A stretch of DNA of 20,166 bases, from positions 1-20,166 of the forward strand of contig DATJBC010000221.1 of assembly GCA_035515515.1 (NCBI GenBank), given 5' to 3'. Position 1 is the first letter of the stretch, and each line of letters begins with the position of its first letter. The notes under the pieces are model-generated. The model made no database searches, was not told the origin of the DNA, and saw nothing but the letters and a program-made list of their open reading frames with translations. The position numbers were made by a program, and so were the translations under genes. This stretch comes from DATJBC01 sp035515515. Its GTDB lineage: Bacteria; Actinomycetota; Acidimicrobiia; Acidimicrobiales; UBA8190. This document shows positions 14,301-20,166 of this stretch, in pieces.

Positions 14301-15650
14301 GTGAGCGCGCCGCCCGTGGAGGTGCTCGGCGCCGCCGACGCCGAGCGGAGCCAGCGCCGGGCCGCCGGTGCCCTGGCGCGTGCCGGCGTGGGCCCGGGCG
14401 ATCGCGTGGTGTTCTGCCTCCCCTCGTCGGGCGCGCTGTTGTGCGCCGTGCTGGGGGCGGCGCGCCGGGCGGTCGTCCCCGTCCTGTTGAACGCCACCCT
14501 CCTCCCCTCCGAGCGCGCCGCCCTCGTGGCCGACGCGGAGCCCGCCCTGGTGGTGGAGGACCGCGCCGCGCTGGACGCCCTGCTCGACGGGCCCGACACC
14601 GGGCTGGCCCCGTTCCCGCTCGTGCGCCCCATGCACTACACGTCGGGGACCACGGGCCGGCCCAAAGGGGTGTGCTCGGGCATCCTGGAGGAGGACGCCG
14701 CCCGGGCCCTGTTCGAGGACGAAGCCGACCTGTGGGAGTTCGACCGGGCCGACACGCACCTGGTGTGCTCGCCCATGCACCACTCCGTCACCATCCGCCT
14801 CGCCGCCGGCGCCCTGCTGCGGGGCGGGCGCGTCGTGGTGCTGGCCCGCTTCGAGGCCGCCGCCGTCCTGCAGGCGCTCGAGGCCCATGCACCCACGACG
14901 ACGTTCATGGCGCCCACCGCCCTGCGCCGGGTGCTCGAGGCCGCCGGCCCTCGAAGCCCGTTCCGGTCGCTGCGGCGGCTGGTGCACGCCGGATCCCCGT
15001 GCGCGCCGTCGGTGAAGCGGGCTGCGCTGGCGCGCGCCGGCCCCGGCGCCGTGTGGGAGTTCTACGGCTCGACCGAGGGCCAGTTCACGGCGTGCTCCCC
15101 CGACGAGTGGCTGGAGCGGCCGGGCACCGTGGGCCGGGCCCGCCCCGGCCGGCGGCTCGAGGTGGGCGGGGACGGTGTGGTGTGGTGCCACGCCCCCGCC
15201 TTCGCCCGCTTCGCCTATTGGCGGGACCCGCAGGCCACGGCGGAGGCGTGGCGCGGGGACGCCTTCAGCGTCGGTGACCTCGGCCGGCTCGACGACGACG
15301 GCTATCTCTATCTCGAGGGGCGCCGCGACGACCTGGTCATCACGGGCGGCGTGAACGTCTACCCCGCAGAGGTCGAGGCGGCCCTGGCCGAGGCTCCCGG
15401 CGTGGCCGAGGTCGCCGTCTTCGGGGTGGACGACGACGACTGGGGGCAGCGGGTGTGCGCCGCGGTGGTGGGCGACGCCCACGAAGACGCCCTGCGACGC
15501 CACGCCGCGGCGCACCTCGCCCCCTACAAGAGGCCCAAGGACTACGTCTTCGTCGCCGAGCTCCCCCACACCGCCACCGGCAAGCTCCGCCGGCGCGCCC
15601 TGGCCGACGAGCTCGCCCGCCGGCTGGTGCGCAAGGGCCCCCGGCGCTGA
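14301..15650 (+). CDS. AMP-forming acyl-CoA synthetase / ligase (ANL superfamily), short form
   Basis: The 449-residue enzyme should activate a carboxylic acid with ATP to an acyl-adenylate and then to acyl-CoA. Motifs in order are the P-loop-like YTSGTTGRPKG (113-123), EFYGSTEG (253-260), GDLGRLDDDGY (325-335), GRRDDLVITGGVNVYPAEVE (the hinge and A8 region), and the catalytic lysine Lys428 in ATGKLRRR. It is shorter than the common 500-550 residues, mostly because the N-terminal subdomain is compact; all catalytic motifs remain. The GTG start has GAGGG seven bases ahead. It follows the MFS gene, probably in one transcript. The chain length or type of acid cannot be deduced. Confidence 0.87.
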   Translation: MSAPPVEVLGAADAERSQRRAAGALARAGVGPGDRVVFCLPSSGALLCAVLGAARRAVVPVLLNATLLPSERAALVADAEPALVVEDRAALDALLDGPDTGLAPFPLVRPMHYTSGTTGRPKGVCSGILEEDAARALFEDEADLWEFDRADTHLVCSPMHHSVTIRLAAGALLRGGRVVVLARFEAAAVLQALEAHAPTTTFMAPTALRRVLEAAGPRSPFRSLRRLVHAGSPCAPSVKRAALARAGPGAVWEFYGSTEGQFTACSPDEWLERPGTVGRARPGRRLEVGGDGVVWCHAPAFARFAYWRDPQATAEAWRGDAFSVGDLGRLDDDGYLYLEGRRDDLVITGGVNVYPAEVEAALAEAPGVAEVAVFGVDDDDWGQRVCAAVVGDAHEDALRRHAAAHLAPYKRPKDYVFVAELPHTATGKLRRRALADELARRLVRKGPRR

Positions 15651-15687
15651 GCGGGTGCCGGGGGAGGGGGCGTGGGCGGCGCCGGGG

Positions 15688-15700
15688 CGGGCTTCGCCCG
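15688..15700 (+). terminator. Possible terminator hairpin after the acyl-CoA synthetase gene
   Basis: CGGGC and GCCCG form a 5-bp stem around TTC in the gap before the next gene, with a few more pairs beyond one mismatch. No T-run follows. Confidence 0.35.
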
Positions 15701-15716
15701 GCCGGCTGTCGTGGGT

Positions 15717-15722
15717 GATGAT
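15717..15722 (+). promoter_or_regulatory. Weak putative -10 of the succinate-semialdehyde dehydrogenase gene
   Basis: GATGAT is followed by six bases and the ATG at 15729. It matches A2 and T6 only partly in a consensus sense, but at the same spacing as the other genes. Confidence 0.35.
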
Positions 15723-15728
15723 CTGGGC

Positions 15729-17093
15729 ATGCCCATCGCCACCATCAATCCGGCCACCGGCGAGACCGAGCGCGTCTTCGAGCCCGACAGCCACGACGCG
15801 GTGGAGTCGAAGGTGGCCGCCGCGGCGCGTGCCGCCGCCGCCTACCGGCGCGTGCCGGTGGCGGACCGGGCGCGCCTGGCCTCGTCCGCCGCCGACCTCC
15901 TCGAGGGGGAGCTGCCCGACATCGCACGGGTCCTCACCACCGAGATGGGCAAGACCTTCGCGGCCGCCAAGGGCGAGGTGGCCAAGTGCGCCATGGCCCT
16001 GCGCTGGTTCGCCGAGCACGCCCCGGCGATGCTCGCCAGCGAGGAGGTGTCCGGCGCCGCGCCGCGCCGGGTCGTGCGCTACGAGCCCATGGGCCCCGTG
16101 CTCGCCGTCATGCCCTGGAACTTCCCCATGTGGCAGGTCACGCGCTTCGCCGCCCCCGCCCTCATGGTGGGCAACGTGGGCCTGTTGAAGCACGCCTCCA
16201 ACGTCCCGCAGACGGCGCTGCTCATCGCGGACGTGTTCCGGCGCGCCGGCTACCCCGACGGGGCCTTCCAGACGCTGCTCGTGGGGTCGGACCGTGTGCC
16301 CGGGCTGATCGAGGACGACCGGGTGCGGGCGGTGACCCTCACGGGATCCGAGGGTGCGGGCCGCTCGGTGGCCGAGGCGGCCGGCCGGGCCCTCAAGAAG
16401 TCGGTGCTGGAGCTGGGGGGCAGCGACCCCTTCGTCGTGCTGCCCTCGGCCGACCTCGAGCGGGCGGCGGCGGTGGGGGTGGAGGCCCGGGTGCAGAACA
16501 ACGGCCAGAGCTGCATCGCCGCCAAGCGCTTCATCGTCCACCGGGCCGTCTACGACGAGTTCGCCGCCCGCTTCACCGACGCCATGGACGGCCTGGTGGT
16601 GGGCGACCCCATGGACCCCGCCACCGACGTGGGGCCGCTCGCCACCGCGCAGGGCCGGGCCGACGTGGCCGCGCAGGTCGACGACGCCCGGGGGCGCGGC
16701 GTGGAGGTGTTGTGCGGCGGCCGTGCGCCGGAGGGGCCGGGCTTCTTCTACGCGCCCACCGTGCTGGCCGCCATCACGCCGTCGATGCGCGTCGCCCACG
16801 AGGAGGTGTTCGGCCCGGTGGCGCTGCTGTTTCGCGCCGAGGACGCCGCGGACGCCCTGCGCCTGGCCAACGACACCGGGTTCGGCCTGGGTGCGAGCGT
16901 GTGGACGAGCGACCCCGCCGAGCAGGAGCTGTTCGTGGGCGGCCTCGAGGCGGGCATGGTCTTCGTCAACGCCATGGTGGCGTCGACGCCCGAGCTCCCC
17001 TTCGGCGGCACCAAGCGCTCGGGATACGGGCGCGAGCTCGCCCTCCAGGGGTTGCGGGAGTTCTGCGAGATCAAGTCGGTGTCGGTGGCGTAG
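15729..17093 (+). CDS. gabD: NAD(P)-dependent succinate-semialdehyde dehydrogenase (GabD1-like)
   Basis: The 454-residue ALDH closely follows, from memory, the mycobacterial GabD1 pattern from the first residues (MPIATINPATGET). It keeps EMGKTFAAAKGEVAKCA, VMPWNFPMWQ, LLKHASNVPQ, LELGGSDPFVV with the general-base Glu, and NNGQSCIAAKRF with nucleophile Cys262. These enzymes oxidise succinate semialdehyde to succinate, the last step of GABA breakdown, in the cytoplasm. The family ends with ELPFGGTKRSGYGREL. The start is ATG 15729, at the position of the family N terminus; an in-frame GTG at 15711 would add six residues. No GABA transaminase lies beside it. It is convergent with the MarR regulator, separated by a strong hairpin. 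Confidence 0.87.
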   Translation: MPIATINPATGETERVFEPDSHDAVESKVAAAARAAAAYRRVPVADRARLASSAADLLEGELPDIARVLTTEMGKTFAAAKGEVAKCAMALRWFAEHAPAMLASEEVSGAAPRRVVRYEPMGPVLAVMPWNFPMWQVTRFAAPALMVGNVGLLKHASNVPQTALLIADVFRRAGYPDGAFQTLLVGSDRVPGLIEDDRVRAVTLTGSEGAGRSVAEAAGRALKKSVLELGGSDPFVVLPSADLERAAAVGVEARVQNNGQSCIAAKRFIVHRAVYDEFAARFTDAMDGLVVGDPMDPATDVGPLATAQGRADVAAQVDDARGRGVEVLCGGRAPEGPGFFYAPTVLAAITPSMRVAHEEVFGPVALLFRAEDAADALRLANDTGFGLGASVWTSDPAEQELFVGGLEAGMVFVNAMVASTPELPFGGTKRSGYGRELALQGLREFCEIKSVSVA

Positions 17094-17098
17094 GGGGA

Positions 17099-17117
17099 GG
17101 CGGGCGGGGCGCCCGCC
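17099..17117. terminator. Strong GC hairpin between convergent genes, likely bidirectional terminator
   Basis: GGCGGGCG and CGCCCGCC form a perfect 8-bp stem with a GGG loop, six bases after the dehydrogenase stop and 18 bases from the MarR stop on the other strand. No T-run. Confidence 0.55.
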
Positions 17118-17135
17118 CCTGGTATCCGCCGGCCC

Positions 17136-17714
17136 TCAGTACCAGCCCTGCCCCCAGTGGATCTCGGGCGCCTCGTCGGCCGCCGCGGCCAGCAGCTGCA
17201 GCGAGTTGACCAGCTGGCGCCGCAGCGGGACGGGGATGGCCTGCAGCATGTCGCGCACCTCCGCGCGCCGGCGCTCGATGACCGCGGCGACGATCTTTCG
17301 TCCCGCCGGCGTGATGGTGAGCTTGACCTCGCGGCGGTCGAGCTCGTCGCGGGTGCGCGACACCAGGCTCTTGCGGACGAGGCGGTCGCACATGCGCGTG
17401 GCGGTCGACGGGCTCACGTTGAGCGCCTCGGCGAGGTCGGCGAGCCGGCGGGGTCCCTCGTAGGTGAGCACGACCAGCGTGCGGTACTGGGGCAAGGTGA
17501 CCTCGTCGGAATTGCCGGCCAGCGACCGCACGGCGATGGCGACCATGGCCCGGCTGGCCAGGATGATGGCGCCGATTACCTCCTCGTCGTTGGGGACGGC
17601 GCTGTCGTCGGCCCCGGCGCCCCGGGTGGGAACGGCGCTGGCTCGGGCGCTCCCCGCGCCGGGGGGCGGGCGCTTCTTGGTGCGCGTCGCAGGCGCGGTG
17701 TCGGTCGGCCCCAC
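17136..17714 (-). CDS. MarR-family transcriptional regulator
   Basis: With the GTG at 17714 the product has 192 residues. A disordered, basic N-terminal tail (about 1-40; RTKKRPPPG) precedes the domain. A winged helix-turn-helix follows: LPQYRTLVVL (75-84), GPRRLADLAEALNVSPSTATRMCDRL (helices 3-4, the recognition helix) and the wing SRTRDELDRREVKLTITPAG. Flanking helices make the dimer interface. MarR proteins usually repress nearby genes and respond to small ligands. The target here is unclear, since neighbours on both sides face other ways. An ATG at 17732 is possible, but CATACT six bases before GTG 17714 favours the shorter form. It could be cotranscribed with the siroheme gene 51 bases upstream. 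Confidence 0.87.
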   Translation of the reverse strand: MGPTDTAPATRTKKRPPPGAGSARASAVPTRGAGADDSAVPNDEEVIGAIILASRAMVAIAVRSLAGNSDEVTLPQYRTLVVLTYEGPRRLADLAEALNVSPSTATRMCDRLVRKSLVSRTRDELDRREVKLTITPAGRKIVAAVIERRRAEVRDMLQAIPVPLRRQLVNSLQLLAAAADEAPEIHWGQGWY

Positions 17715-17720
17715 GGCCAG

Positions 17721-17726
17721 AGTATG
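17721..17726 (-). promoter_or_regulatory. Putative -10 of the MarR gene (leaderless)
   Basis: Minus-strand CATACT is followed by six bases and the GTG at 17714. It lies inside the coding sequence if the ATG at 17732 were the start. Confidence 0.45.
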
Positions 17727-17765
17727 GCCCATGGGTGCGTGGCACGCCCGGGCCGCCCCCCGCCC

Positions 17766-18482
17766 CTACCGGCGCTCGGGAGGGGGGTGGGCGGGCGGTG
17801 GCGCGCCGGGCGGCCCGGCCCCGGCGGCGTCGAGGAACGCGTCGAGCGTGCGGCGGGCCTCGTCCGTGCGGCCGGCGCGCACCAGCTCGGGGAGCGGGCC
17901 GTCGAGCAGCCCCCGCCAGTCGAGCGCCTCGGTGCTGCCGCCGGCGTCGTGCACGGCGCGGCGCGCGCCCTCGAGCAGCGCGGCCAGTTCCCCCAGGCCG
18001 GGCCCGAGGAGCGCGGCGACGCGGTCCCGCAGCCACGAGGCCAGCGCGGGGCTGGCGCCCGCGGTCGACACCGCCACCGTGACCGACCCGTCGCGGGCTA
18101 CGGCGGGGAGGATGACGCTGCAGCGCGCCGGGTCGTCGGCGACGTTCACCCACACGCCGGCGGCCGACGCGTCGCGCTGGACGGCGTCGTCGACCGACGG
18201 GTCGCCGGTGGCCGCCACCACCAGCGCGTAGCGCGCCGCCTCGCCCGGCTCGTAGGGGCGGATGCGGACGTCGAGGGGCGTGTCGTCGATGGCGCCCAGC
18301 GCCCCGCTCCCGGCCAGCGCGCCGACGGCCACGTGGACCTCGGGCGCCACGACGGTGACCGCCGCGCCGCACTCGAGGAGCCCGGCGATCTTGCGGGCCG
18401 CCACCCGCCCGCCTCCCACCACCAGGCAGCGCCGGCCCCGCACCACCAGCCCCACCGGGTACACCGGCGCGCCGCCGGTCAT
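17766..18482 (-). CDS. Precorrin-2 dehydrogenase / sirohydrochlorin ferrochelatase (siroheme synthase N-terminal type, Met8/CysG-N-like)
   Basis: The 238-residue protein matches the NAD-dependent half of CysG: YPVGLVVRGRRCLVVGGGRVAARK with the Rossmann glycines (23-25), VVAATGDPSVD, then NVADDP (113-118), which includes the conserved catalytic Asp region, and STAGASPALASWLRDRV. It oxidises precorrin-2 to sirohydrochlorin and may insert iron, making siroheme. There is no methyltransferase half, so precorrin-2 must come from elsewhere. The C-terminal 70 residues are less conserved and end in a Pro-rich tail. Divergent from cysH and the sulfite-reductase gene, it provides their cofactor. The ATG at 18482 overlaps the stop of a tiny upstream frame; the GTG at codon 7 is an alternative start. 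Confidence 0.87.
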   Translation of the reverse strand: MTGGAPVYPVGLVVRGRRCLVVGGGRVAARKIAGLLECGAAVTVVAPEVHVAVGALAGSGALGAIDDTPLDVRIRPYEPGEAARYALVVAATGDPSVDDAVQRDASAAGVWVNVADDPARCSVILPAVARDGSVTVAVSTAGASPALASWLRDRVAALLGPGLGELAALLEGARRAVHDAGGSTEALDWRGLLDGPLPELVRAGRTDEARRTLDAFLDAAGAGPPGAPPPAHPPPERR

Positions 18483-18537
18483 AGGCTGGGGCGCGCCGCG
18501 GGCATTCTCCCTGGTCGGAAGGGTGAGCGCCGGCGCT

Positions 18538-18577
18538 GAAAAGGGTTAAAATCCGACCTGATTAGTCATATATAGTG
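18538..18577. promoter_or_regulatory. AT-rich divergent promoter region of the siroheme and cysH genes
   Basis: This 40-base pocket is strikingly AT-rich against GC-rich surroundings. It includes TTAAAA, the near-palindrome TGATTAGTCA (18559-18568) and TATAGT. It is the natural place for divergent promoters and perhaps a regulator site. No known operator is recognised. Confidence 0.5.
18571..18576 (+). promoter_or_regulatory. cysH: Putative -10 of cysH operon
   Basis: TATAGT is a near-consensus -10. It predicts a leader of roughly 90 bases that is GC-rich and can fold (GGCC repeats at 18580-18591 and CCGGG/CCCGG segments near 18614-18646), unlike the leaderless genes elsewhere. Confidence 0.45.
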
Positions 18578-18662
18578 GTGGCCGGCTGGCCGGACAAGTC
18601 GTGGCCGCCCCGCCGCCCCCGGACCCGGGCGAGGGCCGGGACCGGGCGGGACGAGCGAACAC

Positions 18663-18668
18663 GGAGGG
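18663..18668 (+). promoter_or_regulatory. cysH: Shine-Dalgarno site of cysH
   Basis: GGAGGG stands six bases before the GTG at 18675 and fixes that start. It is the clearest ribosome site in the window. Confidence 0.65.
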
Positions 18669-18674
18669 CGATCT

Positions 18675-19349
18675 GTGGGGTCAGGGATCGAGGCCGGCGT
18701 CGATCTGGACGAGCTGGCCGCCCGCAACGCCGCCTTCGAGGCCGCCCCCGCCGGCAAGGTCATCGGCTGGGCCGCCGAGCGCTTCGGCAAGCGGCTCAGC
18801 CTGGCGTGCTCCTTCCAGGACTGCGTCATCGTCGATCTGGCCGTGGCGGTGGACCCGGGGTTGGAGGTGCTGTTCTTGGACACCGGGTTCCACTTCCCCG
18901 AGACGCTCGCCTACGTCGAGACGGTGCGGGCCCGCTACGACCTCAACCTCAAGGTGATGCACCCCGGGCCCGAGGCCGAGTCCTGGCCGTGCGGGACCGC
19001 CCGGTGCTGCGAGCTGCGCAAGGTGGAGCCGCTCAACCGCGCCCTGGCGGGACGGGCGGCGTGGCTGACCGGGCTCAAGCGCAGCGACGCCGCCACCCGC
19101 GCCGACGCGCCCATCGTGTCGTGGGACGCCGAGCGCCGCCTCGTGAAGGTCAACCCCCTGGCCACGTGGACCGACGAGGACATCGCCAACTTCGAACACG
19201 ACCACGGGCTGCCGGTCCACCCCCTCATGGAGCGCGGCTACCGGTCCATCGGCTGCGCACCCACCACCCGGCCGGTGGCGCCGGGCGAGGACCCCCGGGC
19301 CGGGCGCTGGTCCGGCACGGACAAGACCGAGTGCGGGCTGCACGGCTGA
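18675..19349 (+). CDS. cysH: Adenylyl-sulfate (APS) reductase-type CysH with an atypical cluster motif
   Basis: The 224-residue enzyme reduces APS or PAPS to sulfite for cysteine synthesis. It has the nucleotide-loop SFQDCVIVD (46-54), LFLDTGFHFPETLAY (66-80), the CC pair Cys111-Cys112 (RCCELRK), LKRSDA (134-139), the SIGC segment with Cys194, and the catalytic Cys220 in the C-terminal KTECGLH. The CC pair is the mark of APS reductases with a 4Fe-4S cluster (CC...CxxC). Here the last ligand position is Thr197 (CAPT), so only three cluster cysteines remain. Flanking sequence is intact, so no frameshift. GTG start with a good ribosome site. The next gene overlaps its stop by one base (TGATG), implying tight coupling with sulfite reduction. 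Confidence 0.88.
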   Translation: MGSGIEAGVDLDELAARNAAFEAAPAGKVIGWAAERFGKRLSLACSFQDCVIVDLAVAVDPGLEVLFLDTGFHFPETLAYVETVRARYDLNLKVMHPGPEAESWPCGTARCCELRKVEPLNRALAGRAAWLTGLKRSDAATRADAPIVSWDAERRLVKVNPLATWTDEDIANFEHDHGLPVHPLMERGYRSIGCAPTTRPVAPGEDPRAGRWSGTDKTECGLHG

Positions 19350-20166
19350 TGGCGCGCGACCGCGACAAGCCGCTGGGCGTGGAGATCCGGGGCAACGAAC
19401 GCTCCATGCAGTTCGTCCGGCCCTACCGGACGGTGGGCGAGCTCAACCAGGTCGAGCGGTGGAAGCTCGACCGCCATCCCCTCGAGGTGGCCGACGCCGT
19501 CATCTCCCGGTACGCCAAGGAGGGGCCCGGGGCCATCGCAGAGGTGGCCGGCGAGCAGGAGCGGCTCAAGTGGGTGGGCCTCTATCCCCAGCGCCAGGGG
19601 GGAGACGCCTTCATGCTCCGGGTGAAGATCCCCGGCGGCGTGCTCAGCGCCGAGCAGGCCCGGGAGATCGGCGTGGTGGCCGACGCCTTCGGGGAGGGCC
19701 CCGACGACAGCGCCGTGTTCGGCAACCGCTACGCCGACCTCACCACCCGTCAGGACATCCAGATCCACTGGATCCGCATCGGGGACGTGCCCCGCATCTG
19801 GGAGCGCTTCGCGGCCGTGGGGCTGACCACGGTGCAGGCGTGCGGCGACTCGGCCCGCAACGTGTTGTGCTGCCCCGTGTCGGGCGTCGACGCCGAGGAG
19901 GCCCTCGACGCCCTGCCCGTGGCCCTGGCCGTGTCGGATTTCTTCACCGGCAACCGCGAGTACGCCAACCTCCCCCGCAAGTTCAAGATGAGCGTCACGG
20001 GGTGCCGGGAGGACTGCGCCCAGGCCGAGATCAACGACATCGGGCTGTGGCCGGCGCGCGGCGGCGACGGCGAGGTCGGCTTCAACCTGCTGGTGGGCGG
20101 GGGCCTCTCCGACGGCGAGCGCATGGCCTCCGACATCGACGTCTTCGTGGCCCCCCACGAGGTGGT
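19349..20166 (+). CDS. Ferredoxin-type nitrite/sulfite reductase, N-terminal part (truncated by right edge)
   Basis: Reading from the ATG at 19349, which shares its A with the cysH stop, the frame stays open for 272 codons to the window end. Visible parts are the N-terminal ferredoxin-like half domain (about 60-135), TTRQDIQIHWI (near 130), QACGDSARNVLCCPVSG (near 165), and the first NIR_SIR repeat with NLPRKFKMSVTGCREDCAQ followed by INDIGLWPA. The siroheme and 4Fe-4S cysteine motifs of the C-terminal half lie beyond the edge. Such enzymes reduce sulfite to sulfide or nitrite to ammonia with six electrons. Coupling to cysH and the divergent siroheme gene argues for sulfite. Family call is firm; substrate is inferred. 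Confidence 0.87.
   Translation, partial: MARDRDKPLGVEIRGNERSMQFVRPYRTVGELNQVERWKLDRHPLEVADAVISRYAKEGPGAIAEVAGEQERLKWVGLYPQRQGGDAFMLRVKIPGGVLSAEQAREIGVVADAFGEGPDDSAVFGNRYADLTTRQDIQIHWIRIGDVPRIWERFAAVGLTTVQACGDSARNVLCCPVSGVDAEEALDALPVALAVSDFFTGNREYANLPRKFKMSVTGCREDCAQAEINDIGLWPARGGDGEVGFNLLVGGGLSDGERMASDIDVFVAPHEV

Noticed and set aside
12122..14632. Minus-strand frame open for 836 codons across the Sir2 and MFS regions
   Set aside because: Only the last 263 codons resemble a protein (sirtuin). The upstream part is compositionally biased antisense of the MFS gene, whose plus-strand product has clear membrane helices.
14127..16799. Minus-strand frame of 890 codons opposite the acyl-CoA synthetase and GabD genes
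   Set aside because: Its translation is rich in Gly, His, Arg and Ala without any domain. The plus-strand products carry complete catalytic motifs. Long shadow frames are expected at this GC content.
18578..18674. Possible leader peptide from the GTG just after TATAGT
   Set aside because: The frame has no early stop, runs into cysH out of frame, and its translation is Arg/Pro-rich noise. The GTG is also too close to the hexamer.
19254..19280. Frameshift or sequencing error as the cause of the missing CysH cysteine
   Set aside because: The family sequence is in frame on both sides (SIGCAP before, TRPVAPGEDPRAGRW after), and more than one base would have to be wrong.

Overview
The window is very GC-rich, densely coded DNA with many GTG starts and short gaps. 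This points to a high-GC Actinomycetota genome. A class such as Acidimicrobiia is possible, but that is inference from overall gene flavour, not from a marker gene. I see no rRNA, tRNA, insertion sequence, phage gene, CRISPR array or integration site, so this looks like ordinary chromosome. No gene-free stretch exceeds 300 bases; the longest gaps are 10771-10937 and 18483-18674.

Layout. (1) 2-1639: 3' part of a glycogen-debranching-type glucosidase gene cut by the left edge, convergent with a Ser/Thr-rich lipoprotein-like gene (1645-2706, minus). (2) 2747-4351: an FGGY sugar kinase, convergent with block 3 across a hairpin. (3) 4389-8748: an amine gamma-glutamylation locus, made of a glutamine-synthetase-like ligase and an SDR dehydrogenase on the minus strand, divergent from a class C26 gamma-glutamyl hydrolase coupled to an aldehyde dehydrogenase on the plus strand. 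A 41-residue membrane peptide follows. (4) 8938-12080: a CopC-CopD copper protein divergent from a secreted or membrane-anchored PHM/DBH-type copper monooxygenase that keeps all six copper ligands. (5) 12122-15650: a Sir2 deacylase divergent from an MFS exporter and an AMP-forming acyl-CoA synthetase. (6) 15729-17714: a GabD1-type succinate-semialdehyde dehydrogenase convergent with a MarR regulator. (7) 17766-20166: sulfur assimilation, with a siroheme-synthase (precorrin-2 dehydrogenase) gene divergent from cysH and a nitrite/sulfite reductase gene that runs off the right edge.

How they fit. Block 3 has the four activities needed to glutamylate an amine, oxidise an alcohol to an aldehyde and then an acid, and release glutamate. 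It has an SDR where the putrescine route has a flavin amine oxidase, so an amino alcohol such as ethanolamine is a reasonable substrate guess. Block 4 pairs copper handling with a copper enzyme. Block 7 couples adenylyl-sulfate reduction, sulfite reduction and siroheme supply; its CysH has Thr in place of the usual fourth iron-sulfur cysteine.

The most general signal is regulatory. About ten start codons sit 6-9 bases after a -10-like hexamer (NANNNT), which is the signature of leaderless transcripts. This pattern also helps choose starts, for example 6653, 10938 and 17714.
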